In this document: positions 44,763 through 53,355 of the stretch, piece by piece
Position numbering within the stretch: position 1 is the stretch's first letter
Layout of the letters: every line of letters begins with the position of its first letter
DNA from: JAKOUL01 sp035378845
GTDB lineage: Bacteria > Dictyoglomota > Dictyoglomia > Dictyoglomales > Dictyoglomaceae
Assembly: GCA_035378845.1 (NCBI GenBank)
Contig: DAOSUP010000007.1
Coordinates: 12,988-76,987 of the forward strand
Reading direction: 5' to 3'
Length of the DNA stretch: 64,000 nucleotides
Translations under genes and position numbers: made by a program
The notes under the pieces: model-generated
What the model was told of the DNA's origin: nothing
What the model saw: only the letters and a program-made list of their open reading frames with translations
Databases searched by the model: none

Positions 44763-44832
44763 TCCTCCCCTGAGCAAAATTTTTCTTTAGTATAACTTAA
44801 ACACCTGTAAAAATCAAAAACTCAGGGGAGGA
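44763..44832. repeat. inverted repeat flanking the beta-mannosidase promoter
   Basis: Perfect 12-bp arms TCCTCCCCTGAG (44763-44774) and CTCAGGGGAGGA (44821-44832), 46 bases apart. On the minus strand the downstream arm holds the GH2 ribosome site and the upstream arm is its complement. Confidence 0.8.
44789..44817 (-). promoter_or_regulatory. promoter of the beta-mannosidase gene
   Basis: TTGATT (44817-44812), a 17-base spacer and TATACT (44794-44789) on the minus strand, between the arms of the inverted repeat. Confidence 0.6.
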
Positions 44833-44843
44833 CTAAAAAATCT

Positions 44844-45623
44844 CTAATATACAGTTACGTCTCCCATCTTACAACTTACTTCAATTACAGATTTTTCACC
44901 TGTTTTATATATATAGCAGTTTCTATCTTTTATTACATCTGCTTTTCTTCCTACAGAGACATCTCCTAAAGCCACCTTAGCAATTACCTTACCATCAAAG
45001 TTCTCTGGAAGCTTTATATTCATATCTCCCATATTACATTTTAAAGTAGCATATTCGGGGGAAGAAACAAGATTTATATCCAAATCTCCCATACTCAGTT
45101 CTGCTGTTAGCTTTTTTGCCTCTAATTCCAAATCCATATCTCCCATTGACATATATAATTCACATTCATCACAAGCTATTTTTCCTTTCACATCACCTGC
45201 AGAAAGTTTCAATTTGATCAGCTTAAACCGAGGAATTGTCAAAATAAAACTTCCTACAGAAAGTTTTATTATGTCTTCTCCAAGGTTATATACGCCTTCC
45301 CCTTCTACTATTACTTTAGGCTCTTCCCCTACTTTTATGTCTAATTCCCCACCTGTTATCTCAACAAAAAAAGGCTTCTCTAAATCCCATCCTATCTCTT
45401 CTTTTACTTCACCTCTTGCTTTAATACTTCCTGAAATAACCTTTGGTACTACAGAAACTGCAGAACTTATAGCTCCAGAAATCATTTCTCCTATGTTTCC
45501 TAAATTAAATCCTTCCTTCTTTTCTTCTTTTTTGTTTTCAATAGCCTCAATCAACTTTTCTGCTTCCTCTGCAGTAATTTTCCCTTCTTCAAGAAGCTTT
45601 AAGATCTTTTTAATATCTTCCAT
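44844..45623 (-). CDS. DUF4097-type beta-strand repeat protein with SHOCT-like N-terminus
   Basis: A 259-residue protein. The N-terminal 35 residues (IKKILKLLEEGKITAEEAEKL) form the short helical module often found with bacterial DUF4097 or LiaX/YvlB-like proteins. A hydrophobic Gly/Ser segment follows (about 43-70), then a repetitive beta region (about 85-259) with recurring MGD turns roughly every 20 residues, suggesting a beta-solenoid. AGGAGGTG precedes the ATG at 45623. Related proteins are tied to envelope stress or adhesion, but no function can be assigned here. The next gene downstream is the beta-mannosidase, with a separate promoter. Confidence 0.8.
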   Translation of the reverse strand: MEDIKKILKLLEEGKITAEEAEKLIEAIENKKEEKKEGFNLGNIGEMISGAISSAVSVVPKVISGSIKARGEVKEEIGWDLEKPFFVEITGGELDIKVGEEPKVIVEGEGVYNLGEDIIKLSVGSFILTIPRFKLIKLKLSAGDVKGKIACDECELYMSMGDMDLELEAKKLTAELSMGDLDINLVSSPEYATLKCNMGDMNIKLPENFDGKVIAKVALGDVSVGRKADVIKDRNCYIYKTGEKSVIEVSCKMGDVTVY

Positions 45624-45881
45624 TTTAAACACCTCCTTTTATTATCCCATCTCTTTTTACAAAAAATTATAACTTAAGTTTTATAATTTTGCAAATATTA
45701 CTTCACATTTTTCATTCTTGTTTTACTAAAAGTAAATTTTAAAAATATTTACTAACACATGTTAATTTTATAGTAAAGCAGGTTGTCTGCTGGAGTTTTG
45801 CTAATTTTACTTATTTGAAATTAATTTTTTTTTATTGTATGATTTTGATTAAGTTTAAAAAAGGGAGGTTTAATCTTTGAA

Positions 45882-47594
45882 ATGGATACAGAAATATTTG
45901 AAAAACTAAGAAAGGAGGAAGCTATAGCTTACTTCTCCATGGAAATAGCACTTACTTCAGACATACCTACATATAGCGGTGGATTAGGAGTACTTGCTGG
46001 AGACACTGTAAGAACAGCAGCAGATCTCAATATCCCATTTATAGCAGTAACTCAAATAAGTAGGAAGGGATATTTCAAACAGGAAATTAAAGAAGATGGC
46101 ACTCAGATAGAATATCCTGCAACTTGGGAACCTGAAAAATTTATGACACAGATTCCTATAAAAACTTACGTAGAAATAGAGGGAAGAAAGGTTTTTATTC
46201 AACCATGGGTATATTACTGGACTTCTCTCTACGGATCTACAGTGCCAGTCATTTTTCTGGACACTAATCTTCCAGAAAATTCCGAGGAGAATAGAGGTAT
46301 TACTGATGTACTATATGGAGGAGATTTAGAGAATAGGTTAAAACAAGAGATTGTTCTTGGTATAGGTGGAGCAAGAGTTTTAAAAGAGCTTAATCTAAAT
46401 ATAGGGAAATATCATCTAAATGAAGGACATTCTGCTCTTCTCACCTTAGAACTCTTTAAAGAAGCACAAAAAAATGGACAGAGTTTAGAGGAAATTGCAG
46501 AGATAGTAAGAGAAAAATGTATTTTCACAACTCATACCCCAGTTGAAGCAGGACATGATAAATTTTCTTATGATGTTATATCTAAAATAATGAGAGATTA
46601 TATATCTTTGGATATTATTAAAAAATTTGCAGGAGAAGATGCTTTAAATATGACTCTTCTTGCCCTAAATCTTTCAGGATACGTAAATGGCGTAGCTAAA
46701 AGGCATCAAGAAATATCTGAGGCTATGTTTCCAGGACATAAGATCTTTGCTATAACTAATGGAGTACATTCTTTTACTTGGACATCCTCAAGTTTCAGAA
46801 AGGTTTATGATACATATATTCCGGGATGGGCTAAGGAGCCTGAACTTCTTTCAAGGGTTCAATTCATACCAGACGAAGAGATCTGGGAAGCTCATCAACA
46901 ATCCAAAAGAGAGTTGATTGATTTTATATATGCGCAGACAGGAGAAAAATTTGAAGAAAATGTATTAACTATTGGATTTGCAAGAAGAGTAACAGCATAC
47001 AAAAGGCCACATCTTCTCTTTTCTGATATAAATAGACTACGAAGAGTAAAAAGGAAAGGACTAATCCAAATAGTATATGCAGGAAAATCTCATCCTAATG
47101 ATATTGAAGCTAAAAAACTCATACAAGAGATCTTTGAATATAAAAAGGCTTTAGAAAATGATATTAAAATCGTATATCTACAAGATTACAATATGGATAT
47201 GGCAAAAAAAATAGTAGCCGGGGTAGATGTATGGTTAAATACTCCTCAGAGACCATTAGAAGCTTCTGGTACCAGTGGGATGAAGGCAGCTCATAATGGG
47301 GTTATAAACTTTAGTGTTCTTGATGGATGGTGGATTGAAGGACATGTAGAAGGATATACTGGGTGGTCTATAGGACCTTCACCCTCTGAGGAGAGAAGCA
47401 TTGAAAACCATGTTCAAGAAGAGATTGATGATCTTTATAACAAGCTTGAATATATTATAATACCCACATATTATCACCATCCCGATGATTGGATAAGAAT
47501 AATGAAAAACTCTATAGCAAATATAGGATCATATTTTAATACTCATAGAATGATGAAGAGATATATTACCGAAGCATATCTTAAAAGATGGTAA
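45882..47594 (+). CDS. glgP: alpha-glucan (glycogen/maltodextrin) phosphorylase, short type
   Basis: Releases glucose 1-phosphate from alpha-1,4-glucans using PLP. It has 570 residues, the compact form common in thermophiles and archaea rather than the 800-residue glycogen phosphorylase. The N-terminal YFSMEIALTSDIPTYSGGLGVLAGD and HLNEGHSALL are family blocks; the PLP lysine is K468 in EASGTSGMKAAHNG. GGGAGG precedes the ATG at 45882. Ends in a strong terminator. Confidence 0.94.
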   Translation: MDTEIFEKLRKEEAIAYFSMEIALTSDIPTYSGGLGVLAGDTVRTAADLNIPFIAVTQISRKGYFKQEIKEDGTQIEYPATWEPEKFMTQIPIKTYVEIEGRKVFIQPWVYYWTSLYGSTVPVIFLDTNLPENSEENRGITDVLYGGDLENRLKQEIVLGIGGARVLKELNLNIGKYHLNEGHSALLTLELFKEAQKNGQSLEEIAEIVREKCIFTTHTPVEAGHDKFSYDVISKIMRDYISLDIIKKFAGEDALNMTLLALNLSGYVNGVAKRHQEISEAMFPGHKIFAITNGVHSFTWTSSSFRKVYDTYIPGWAKEPELLSRVQFIPDEEIWEAHQQSKRELIDFIYAQTGEKFEENVLTIGFARRVTAYKRPHLLFSDINRLRRVKRKGLIQIVYAGKSHPNDIEAKKLIQEIFEYKKALENDIKIVYLQDYNMDMAKKIVAGVDVWLNTPQRPLEASGTSGMKAAHNGVINFSVLDGWWIEGHVEGYTGWSIGPSPSEERSIENHVQEEIDDLYNKLEYIIIPTYYHHPDDWIRIMKNSIANIGSYFNTHRMMKRYITEAYLKRW

Positions 47595-47628
47595 GATAGG
47601 GAAAGACTCATACTTTCCCTATCTTTTT
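47595..47628 (+). terminator. intrinsic terminator of glgP
   Basis: A perfect 11-bp stem (GATAGGGAAAG / CTTTCCCTATC), a seven-base loop and TTTTT. It starts right after the stop codon. Confidence 0.95.
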
Positions 47629-47629
47629 A

Positions 47630-48472
47630 TTACGTTCCAGAAAGAGACCCTGCAAGGAGTCCTCTCATAAAGTATTTACCCAAGAAGATATATACTAATA
47701 TCGGAGGAAGCGCTGTTATCAAAGCCCCTGCCATCTGAATATTCCATTCCACAAAATAACTTCCTGCAAGATTATTTAAGGCTACTGTAATAGGTTGTAC
47801 TGCAGGATTTGGAGCAACCACAAGTCCAAAGAGGAAATCATTCCATATAGAGGTAAACTGCCAAATCATTACTACAGCAAAACCTGGCATAGAAACGGGA
47901 AAAACAATTTTTCTATATATCCCTAAAAAATCTGCTCCATCAATCTTTGCAGACTCAATTAGTTCTGAGGGGATCGTAGCATAATAATTTCTGAAGATAA
48001 GAGTTGTTATAGGAATACCATATACCACATGTACAAAAATTAGTCCAGGAATACTGCCATAAAGCCCGATCTTTTGTAATGTTTGTACCAGAGGTATAAG
48101 AATACTTTGGTAAGGTATAAACATCCCAAAGAGAATAAGAGGAAATATGACATTTGCCCCTTTGAATTTCCATTTAGTAAGTACATATCCATTCATAGAA
48201 CCCAAAAAAGCAGAGAGAATGGTAGCAGGAATTACAAGATATAAGCTATTTAAAAAATTCTGGGAAAGCCCTCTTAAACCACGAGAAGGATCTCCTTTCC
48301 ATGCTTGGACAAAACTTTCAAAGCTAATACTTTTAGGTAAATTCCACATATCTTTTAAATTTACTTCTGCGAAACTTTTTAAACTTGTGGTAAGAAGTAC
48401 ATAAACTGGCGTAAGATAGAAAATAGCAAAGAGAATCAAAAAAAGATATATAAGAAATCTTCCCACTTTCAT
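47630..48472 (-). CDS. carbohydrate ABC transporter permease (MalG/GtsC-like)
   Basis: A 280-residue inner-membrane permease with six helices. The ATPase-coupling EAA loop reads ELIESAKIDGADFLGIYRKIVFPVSMPG (about 174-203). N-terminal YLTPVYVLLTTSLK is typical of the second permease of CUT1 sugar importers. Its start overlaps the end of the first permease by one base. No ATPase follows, so a shared MsmK/MalK-type ATPase elsewhere is expected. Confidence 0.94.
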   Translation of the reverse strand: MKVGRFLIYLFLILFAIFYLTPVYVLLTTSLKSFAEVNLKDMWNLPKSISFESFVQAWKGDPSRGLRGLSQNFLNSLYLVIPATILSAFLGSMNGYVLTKWKFKGANVIFPLILFGMFIPYQSILIPLVQTLQKIGLYGSIPGLIFVHVVYGIPITTLIFRNYYATIPSELIESAKIDGADFLGIYRKIVFPVSMPGFAVVMIWQFTSIWNDFLFGLVVAPNPAVQPITVALNNLAGSYFVEWNIQMAGALITALPPILVYIFLGKYFMRGLLAGSLSGT

Positions 48473-49359
48473 TATCTTTTAACCTCCGACCTCAAGCTAT
48501 ATGTGAGATAAGGTATGATCAGAACTCCTACTAAGAGGAGAAGAATAATAGCTATACATGCTCCTTGAGCAAAATGATTACCCCTAAAGGTAGTATCATA
48601 CATGAATAGAGCAGGTACATCGCAAGAAAAACCTGCTCCAGACCCCGTCATAGCTACCACAAGATCAAAGATCTTCAAAGATATATGTCCTAAGATAATA
48701 ATTGCTCCTAAAGTAATAGGACGAAGAAGAGGAACAACTATATATCTATAAACCTTCCAAGTACTTGCTCCATCTACCTGAGCCGCTTCAAAAAGTTCTG
48801 ATGGTATACCTCTTATCCCTGCAAGATACATAGCCATCACATATCCAGACATTTGCCATACTGCTGCAATAACCACTGCTTTTATGCCAATTTTAGGATC
48901 TGTATACCAACCACTTTTAAGAAAAGAAAGACCAAGCTTATCAAATATAAGGTTTAAACCTATAGGATTTCCAGAAGTACCAGGATTTAAAATCCACCTC
49001 CAAACTACTCCAGTAACTATAAAAGATATTGCCATTGGGAAAAGATATATATTTCTAAATATATTCTCTACACGAATCTTTTGATCCAAAAGAACTGCGA
49101 GTAAAAAACCAATAATAAGAGAGGAAATTAAAAAAAGAAACGTAAAAACAAGGGTATTTTTCATAGATATTTGAAAGCGAAGATTCTGAAAAAGCTCTAT
49201 ATAATTTCTAAAACCCACAAGAGAAAAATCTGGGAAAATATCATTCCAATTAGTAAATGATATAAATCCTGTCCATACAATGAATCCATAAACAAATATG
49301 CCTATAAGAATGATAGAGGGAAGAAGAAAAAGAAAAGAATACAATTTATCTTTTTGCAA
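48472..49359 (-). CDS. carbohydrate ABC transporter permease (MalF/GtsB-like)
   Basis: A 295-residue permease with six helices and the EAA loop ELFEAAQVDGASTWKVYRYIVVPLLRP (about 196-222). The N-terminus FLFLLPSIILIGIFVYGFIVWTG is typical. It lies between the binding-protein gene and the second permease and forms the channel heterodimer with the latter. A hairpin at 49382-49408 separates it from the binding-protein gene and probably lowers its expression. Confidence 0.94.
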   Translation of the reverse strand: MQKDKLYSFLFLLPSIILIGIFVYGFIVWTGFISFTNWNDIFPDFSLVGFRNYIELFQNLRFQISMKNTLVFTFLFLISSLIIGFLLAVLLDQKIRVENIFRNIYLFPMAISFIVTGVVWRWILNPGTSGNPIGLNLIFDKLGLSFLKSGWYTDPKIGIKAVVIAAVWQMSGYVMAMYLAGIRGIPSELFEAAQVDGASTWKVYRYIVVPLLRPITLGAIIILGHISLKIFDLVVAMTGSGAGFSCDVPALFMYDTTFRGNHFAQGACIAIILLLLVGVLIIPYLTYSLRSEVKR

Positions 49360-49381
49360 GATAAATCACCTCTTCTTTAAA

Positions 49382-49408
49382 AGGGGGAAAGGGAGATCCT
49401 TTCCCCCT
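49382..49408 (-). terminator. intra-operon attenuating hairpin after the sugar-binding protein gene
   Basis: A perfect 11-bp stem (AGGGGGAAAGG / CCTTTCCCCCT) with a five-base loop, followed on the minus strand by TTTAAAGAAG, a weak tail. The placement mirrors the dctP/dctQ hairpin. Confidence 0.75.
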
Positions 49409-49414
49409 AATTAC

Positions 49415-50659
49415 TTATTGCTTAACCCCGTTTTTTATAGCTACGTTAACAAGAGCTTTTTGGGTTGTTTTAACATCAGGTCTTACTATAAAGAGTGAAA
49501 TTACATCCTTATACTCAGTGACCCATCCTTCAGAAGCTGCTGCACCATGCATTACACTTGGTACAATCTTGTCTTTCAACCAATCATTCATACAAGATCT
49601 TTGATACTCTGGGAACTTTGATTTATCTACATCAGTTCTTGCAGGAATTGAACCTTTCTTCAAATTGAATGCCTCTTGTCCTTCTTTAGAGCCGAGAAGT
49701 TTCAAGAAATTGATTACATTAGTTCTATTCTTGGCTCCCTTAGGAAGTCCAAAGCTGTCAGAAAGAGCATCAAAAATACCAGTATTCTCAGGAACAAGAG
49801 CCCATCCAAAATCTTTGAACTCTTTTGCATAGAAATATCCTACTGCCCAGTCTCCCATAATTGTCATAGCACCTGTACCATCCACTATTAATGAACATGC
49901 TTCATCCCATGTTCTTGCAGGATGGTCAGAGTTAACATAAGTTAACATCTTCTTGAAAGTCTCTAAAGCGTCTGTAACTTTAGGATCTGCCCACTTAGTC
50001 TTTCCAGTCCAAAGTCCCTTATAACCTTCAGATCCAAGTTTTCCTATAAGCACCGTCTCAAATATATGAGCTGCTTCCCATCCTTCTTTAGTTCCTATAA
50101 CAAAGGGCGTGATACCTTTTGCCTTAAGAGCATCTGCCACTTTAAAGAATTCATCAAAGGTCTTTGGTGGTTTAAGATTATTCTCTGCAAAAATCTTTTT
50201 GTTATACCAAAGTACATTTGCTCTATGAATATTCACTGGCACAGACCAGTACTCTTTGTTATAAGTGACAATATCAAGAATCCCCTTAGGCATTACTTTC
50301 TCCCAACCTTCCTGCTTATATAAAGAGGTTAGTGATTCCATAAATCCTGTTTTTACCCATGTGTCAATCAACTCATGTCCAGCGTGCACTTGGAAAGTAT
50401 CAGGAGGATCTCCACCGAGCATTCTTGTCTTAAGAACTGCCTTTGCATTTGCTCCTGCTCCACCTGCTACAGTAGCATTAATAACTTCTACACCAGGATA
50501 TTTCTTTTGATAAAGATCAAGGAGTGCTTGGAGTCCCTCTGCTTCACCCCCCGCAGTCCACCAACTAAAAATTTCAAGTTTTCCCTTTTGTTGAGCTAAA
50601 GAAGACATGGTTAGAAGAAGTACTAAAACTAAACTCAAAGCTAAAATTCTACGCTTCAT
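49415..50659 (-). CDS. sugar ABC transporter substrate-binding protein, glucose/mannose type
   Basis: A 414-residue extracytoplasmic receptor. The signal peptide covers 1-22 with cleavage after SLAQ and has no lipobox Cys. The mature part closely follows the pattern I know from Thermus-type glucose/galactose-binding proteins: LEIFSWWTAGGEAEGLQAL, YPGVEVINATVAGGAGANAK, RMLGGDPPDTFQVHAGHELI and DSFGLPKGAKNRTN. A monosaccharide ligand such as glucose or mannose is therefore likely. It is the first gene of a three-gene operon (binding protein, two permeases) downstream of a ROK regulator. Confidence 0.92.
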   Translation of the reverse strand: MKRRILALSLVLVLLLTMSSLAQQKGKLEIFSWWTAGGEAEGLQALLDLYQKKYPGVEVINATVAGGAGANAKAVLKTRMLGGDPPDTFQVHAGHELIDTWVKTGFMESLTSLYKQEGWEKVMPKGILDIVTYNKEYWSVPVNIHRANVLWYNKKIFAENNLKPPKTFDEFFKVADALKAKGITPFVIGTKEGWEAAHIFETVLIGKLGSEGYKGLWTGKTKWADPKVTDALETFKKMLTYVNSDHPARTWDEACSLIVDGTGAMTIMGDWAVGYFYAKEFKDFGWALVPENTGIFDALSDSFGLPKGAKNRTNVINFLKLLGSKEGQEAFNLKKGSIPARTDVDKSKFPEYQRSCMNDWLKDKIVPSVMHGAAASEGWVTEYKDVISLFIVRPDVKTTQKALVNVAIKNGVKQ

Positions 50660-50728
50660 AAGTATTTCCCCCTTAAGAGTTTTTAGAATGAAAAGGGGTT
50701 ATCCCCAAAAACCCTTTATCACCCCCCC

Positions 50729-50757
50729 TAATTAAACTTTTTTAGCTTTAATTAAAC
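50729..50757 (-). promoter_or_regulatory. tandem GTTTAATTA motifs upstream of the ABC operon (candidate ROK operators)
   Basis: GTTTAATTA occurs twice on the minus strand (50757-50749 and 50737-50729), 20 bases apart, two helical turns. A third copy lies before the ROK gene at 51991-52002. Confidence 0.4.
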
Positions 50758-51942
50758 AGTAGAAAGTACCGGACCTTCAAAAATGTCCCAGAAAGCCCAG
50801 ATTCCTGCACCTACAAGTTCTGCCGGATAATCCAAAAAAGACGTAAGTTCCATCCTTACCTTACCTGTATCTTGAGTTATACTTCTTTCACTTACTATTT
50901 TTAAAAGTTCTTCTTTTATTTCTTCCCATATATCTTTAGTACCAGAGTGAATAAGAGGTCCACCTAAGATTATTACATCAGGACTAAGTCCATTCACTAT
51001 GTTTATTATCCCAATACTAATATTTTCTATGAAATCCTTAAGAGCCTTTTTATCAGAAGGAGTATATGTTCTCTCTTCCAAGTTAAATCCTGCTCTTCTT
51101 GCAAGGTCACTTCCTAAAGAAGCATATCTCTCCCAGCATCCTAAATTACCACATTTACATTTAACTCCATCTTTGCTTACTATCATATGGCCAAACTCAC
51201 CAGCAGTATTTGCCTTACCTCTATATAGTTTACCATCTAATATAAGTCCAGTTCCTACTCCCTCACCAATAAATATATAAACTATATTTACATCATTATA
51301 TTCTATTCTTGCACCAAGCATCCCTTCAGCAACTACTGCCATATTAGCTTCATTATCCATCTTAACAGGAATATTTTTACCAAAACTTTCCTCCATAGCC
51401 TCCGAAATCATATCTCCCAAAGGAAGATTTCTCCAGTTAAGGTTTGGAGCGGTAACTACATTTTTAAAAGTATTGTCTACGATTCCTGGAATACCTATTC
51501 CTATAGCATAAGTTTTCTCTAAACCTTCAGAAAAAAGCTCCTTTGTATATCTGATAAGTTTTTCTAAGAATTCTTTAGGATCTTTAGGAGTATTAAAAAT
51601 CCTTAATTCCTTAATCTTCATAGAGAAGTCAATCTTTGCAATAATAGTATGTGTAACTCCTACCTTTACTGCAATAGCATTTTTATAATCAGGATTTAAA
51701 CCTATTAAAATTGGTTTCCTACCAATTTTCTTTGTCTTATAGGGTTCAATCTCAATAATCATCCCCTCAGAAATTAGAGTACTGACAAGCCTTGTTATTG
51801 TACTCTTACTTAAATTAAATTTACGTGCAAGTTCGGTACGGGAAATATTTCTAAATCGCAAAAAACCATTAAGAATTATGGTCATATTTATTTCCCTTTG
51901 CTGATTTGCTCTTCCACCTTTTCCCGTCTTTATAAATACCAA
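50752..51942 (-). CDS. ROK-family transcriptional regulator
   Basis: A 396-residue sugar-responsive regulator (NagC/XylR type): N-terminal winged helix (about 15-75, with NISRTELARKFNLSKSTITRLVSTL) and a ROK sugar-kinase-like domain. The zinc motif CKCGNLGCWE is present, as are the EFGHMIV sugar/zinc His and the DNEANMAVVAEG block. Start: TTG at 51942, with GAGGTGAGG upstream; the GTG at 51954 overlaps that site. It probably controls the adjacent glucose-type ABC operon and itself through GTTTAATTA motifs. The ligand is likely a hexose. Confidence 0.9.
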   Translation of the reverse strand: MVFIKTGKGGRANQQREINMTIILNGFLRFRNISRTELARKFNLSKSTITRLVSTLISEGMIIEIEPYKTKKIGRKPILIGLNPDYKNAIAVKVGVTHTIIAKIDFSMKIKELRIFNTPKDPKEFLEKLIRYTKELFSEGLEKTYAIGIGIPGIVDNTFKNVVTAPNLNWRNLPLGDMISEAMEESFGKNIPVKMDNEANMAVVAEGMLGARIEYNDVNIVYIFIGEGVGTGLILDGKLYRGKANTAGEFGHMIVSKDGVKCKCGNLGCWERYASLGSDLARRAGFNLEERTYTPSDKKALKDFIENISIGIINIVNGLSPDVIILGGPLIHSGTKDIWEEIKEELLKIVSERSITQDTGKVRMELTSFLDYPAELVGAGIWAFWDIFEGPVLSTV

Positions 51943-51990
51943 CCTCAGCCTCACCTCAAATAATAATTTCTTCTTGAAAAAAAAGTTATA

Positions 51991-52002
51991 TTTTAATTAA
52001 AC
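51991..52002 (-). promoter_or_regulatory. GTTTAATTA motif in the ROK promoter
   Basis: GTTTAATTAAAA on the minus strand, directly followed by TATAAC, a possible -10 of the ROK gene. It is the third copy of the motif found before the ABC operon. Confidence 0.35.
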
Positions 52003-52085
52003 ATTTAATGATACCTTTTGTCAAGAGGAATTTTAAGATAGAATTAAAGATATAAATAGAATTTCACAAAATTTAGGAGGTAAAA

Positions 52086-52379
52086 ATGTCAAAATGGATA
52101 AAAAGATTATTTTCCTCTCAAAATTCTCCAACTTCTGACAGTTTTATAGTAGCAGTAAAGTGTAAAAGATGTGGAGAAGTTATAGAAGTAAGAATAAAAC
52201 CAAAAGAGGAGGCAAATCCTGAGTTTGGAGATATGGACCAGATTATAAAATACGAGATGCACAAAGAGATATTAGGGAAAAATTGTCCAAATCTCATAAC
52301 ACTTTATCTTGAATTTTCTCCCTCTTGGAGTATAATCTCCAAAAATATTGAGAATGGAGAAATTATAGAAATAAAATAA
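52086..52379 (+). CDS. small CxxC protein, unknown function
   Basis: A 97-residue soluble protein. One CKRCGEVIEVRI segment (about 27-38) looks like half of a zinc or redox motif, and a third Cys is at GKNCPN (about 66). I have a memory of similar uncharacterised proteins in other deep-branching bacteria, but no function. AGGAGG precedes the ATG. It lies in the same direction as the aldo/keto reductase, 28 bases upstream, and may be co-transcribed with it. Confidence 0.75.
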   Translation: MSKWIKRLFSSQNSPTSDSFIVAVKCKRCGEVIEVRIKPKEEANPEFGDMDQIIKYEMHKEILGKNCPNLITLYLEFSPSWSIISKNIENGEIIEIK

Positions 52380-52407
52380 TAAGAATATTAGAAAGGAGGA
52401 GATAATT

Positions 52408-53352
52408 ATGAAATATAGAAATTTAGGCAAAGCAGGGGTTAAACTAAGTGCTATTGGACTTGGAGCCTGGCTGACTTTTGGGGAAACGGTAGATTTTGAA
52501 GTTACTAAACAATGTATATATACCGCTATAGAAAATGGGGTAAATTTCTTAGATCTTGCAGATGCATACGCTAAGGGAGAAGCAGAGAGAGTGGTAGGAA
52601 AGGTTATAAAAGATTTTCGTAGACAAGACCTTGTTATTTCCAGTAAATTATATTGGCCTATGAGCGATAATGTAAACGACAGAGGACTTTCCAGAAAACA
52701 TATTATGGAATCAGTAGAAGGATCTCTGAAACGTCTTGAGACAGATTACCTTGATATTTATTTCTGCCATCGCTTTGATCCTGAAGCTCCCATAGATGAA
52801 ATCGTAAGAGCTATGGATGATTTGGTACATCAAGGAAAGATACTCTATTGGGGTACCAGCGTTTGGACTGCAGCCCAAATAGAGAGTGCTATAGGTACAG
52901 CTATCAAATATAATGCCTATCCTCCACAAGTAGAACAGCCAAGATACAATATGCTTGATAGACATATTGAGCCTGAAATTATTCCCACTTGTGCAAAACA
53001 TGGAATAGGGATCACAGTATTCTCTCCCCTTGCACAAGGAATCCTTACAGGGAAATATAATAATGGTATCCCAGAAGGAAGCAGAGCTACCTGGAGTGAA
53101 TGGTTAAAGAATGAGCTTACCGAAGACAACATAGAGAAGGTAAGAAAATTAACTGAGCTTGCAAAAGAGCTTGGACTCACCATGTCTCAGCTTGCTCTTG
53201 CCTGGATCTTACGAAGACCCGAAATTACTTCTGCTATTGCAGGAGCCAGTAAACCAGACCAATTAAAAGAAAACTTGAGGGCTGGAGATATAACATTAAC
53301 TCAAGACGTTTTAGATGAGATTGAGAATATATTAATGAATGCTCCAAAATAA
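52408..53352 (+). CDS. aldo/keto reductase
   Basis: A 314-residue NADP(H)-dependent TIM-barrel oxidoreductase of the Kv-beta-like (voltage-gated channel beta subunit) AKR group. The catalytic tetrad is visible as D49, Y54, K80 and H121 (FLDLADAY, ISSKLYW, FCHRFD). AAAGGAGGAG precedes the ATG. It is four bases before RqcH, so the two are co-transcribed, but no functional link is evident. The natural carbonyl substrate is unknown. Confidence 0.93.
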   Translation: MKYRNLGKAGVKLSAIGLGAWLTFGETVDFEVTKQCIYTAIENGVNFLDLADAYAKGEAERVVGKVIKDFRRQDLVISSKLYWPMSDNVNDRGLSRKHIMESVEGSLKRLETDYLDIYFCHRFDPEAPIDEIVRAMDDLVHQGKILYWGTSVWTAAQIESAIGTAIKYNAYPPQVEQPRYNMLDRHIEPEIIPTCAKHGIGITVFSPLAQGILTGKYNNGIPEGSRATWSEWLKNELTEDNIEKVRKLTELAKELGLTMSQLALAWILRRPEITSAIAGASKPDQLKENLRAGDITLTQDVLDEIENILMNAPK

Positions 53353-53355
53353 ATT

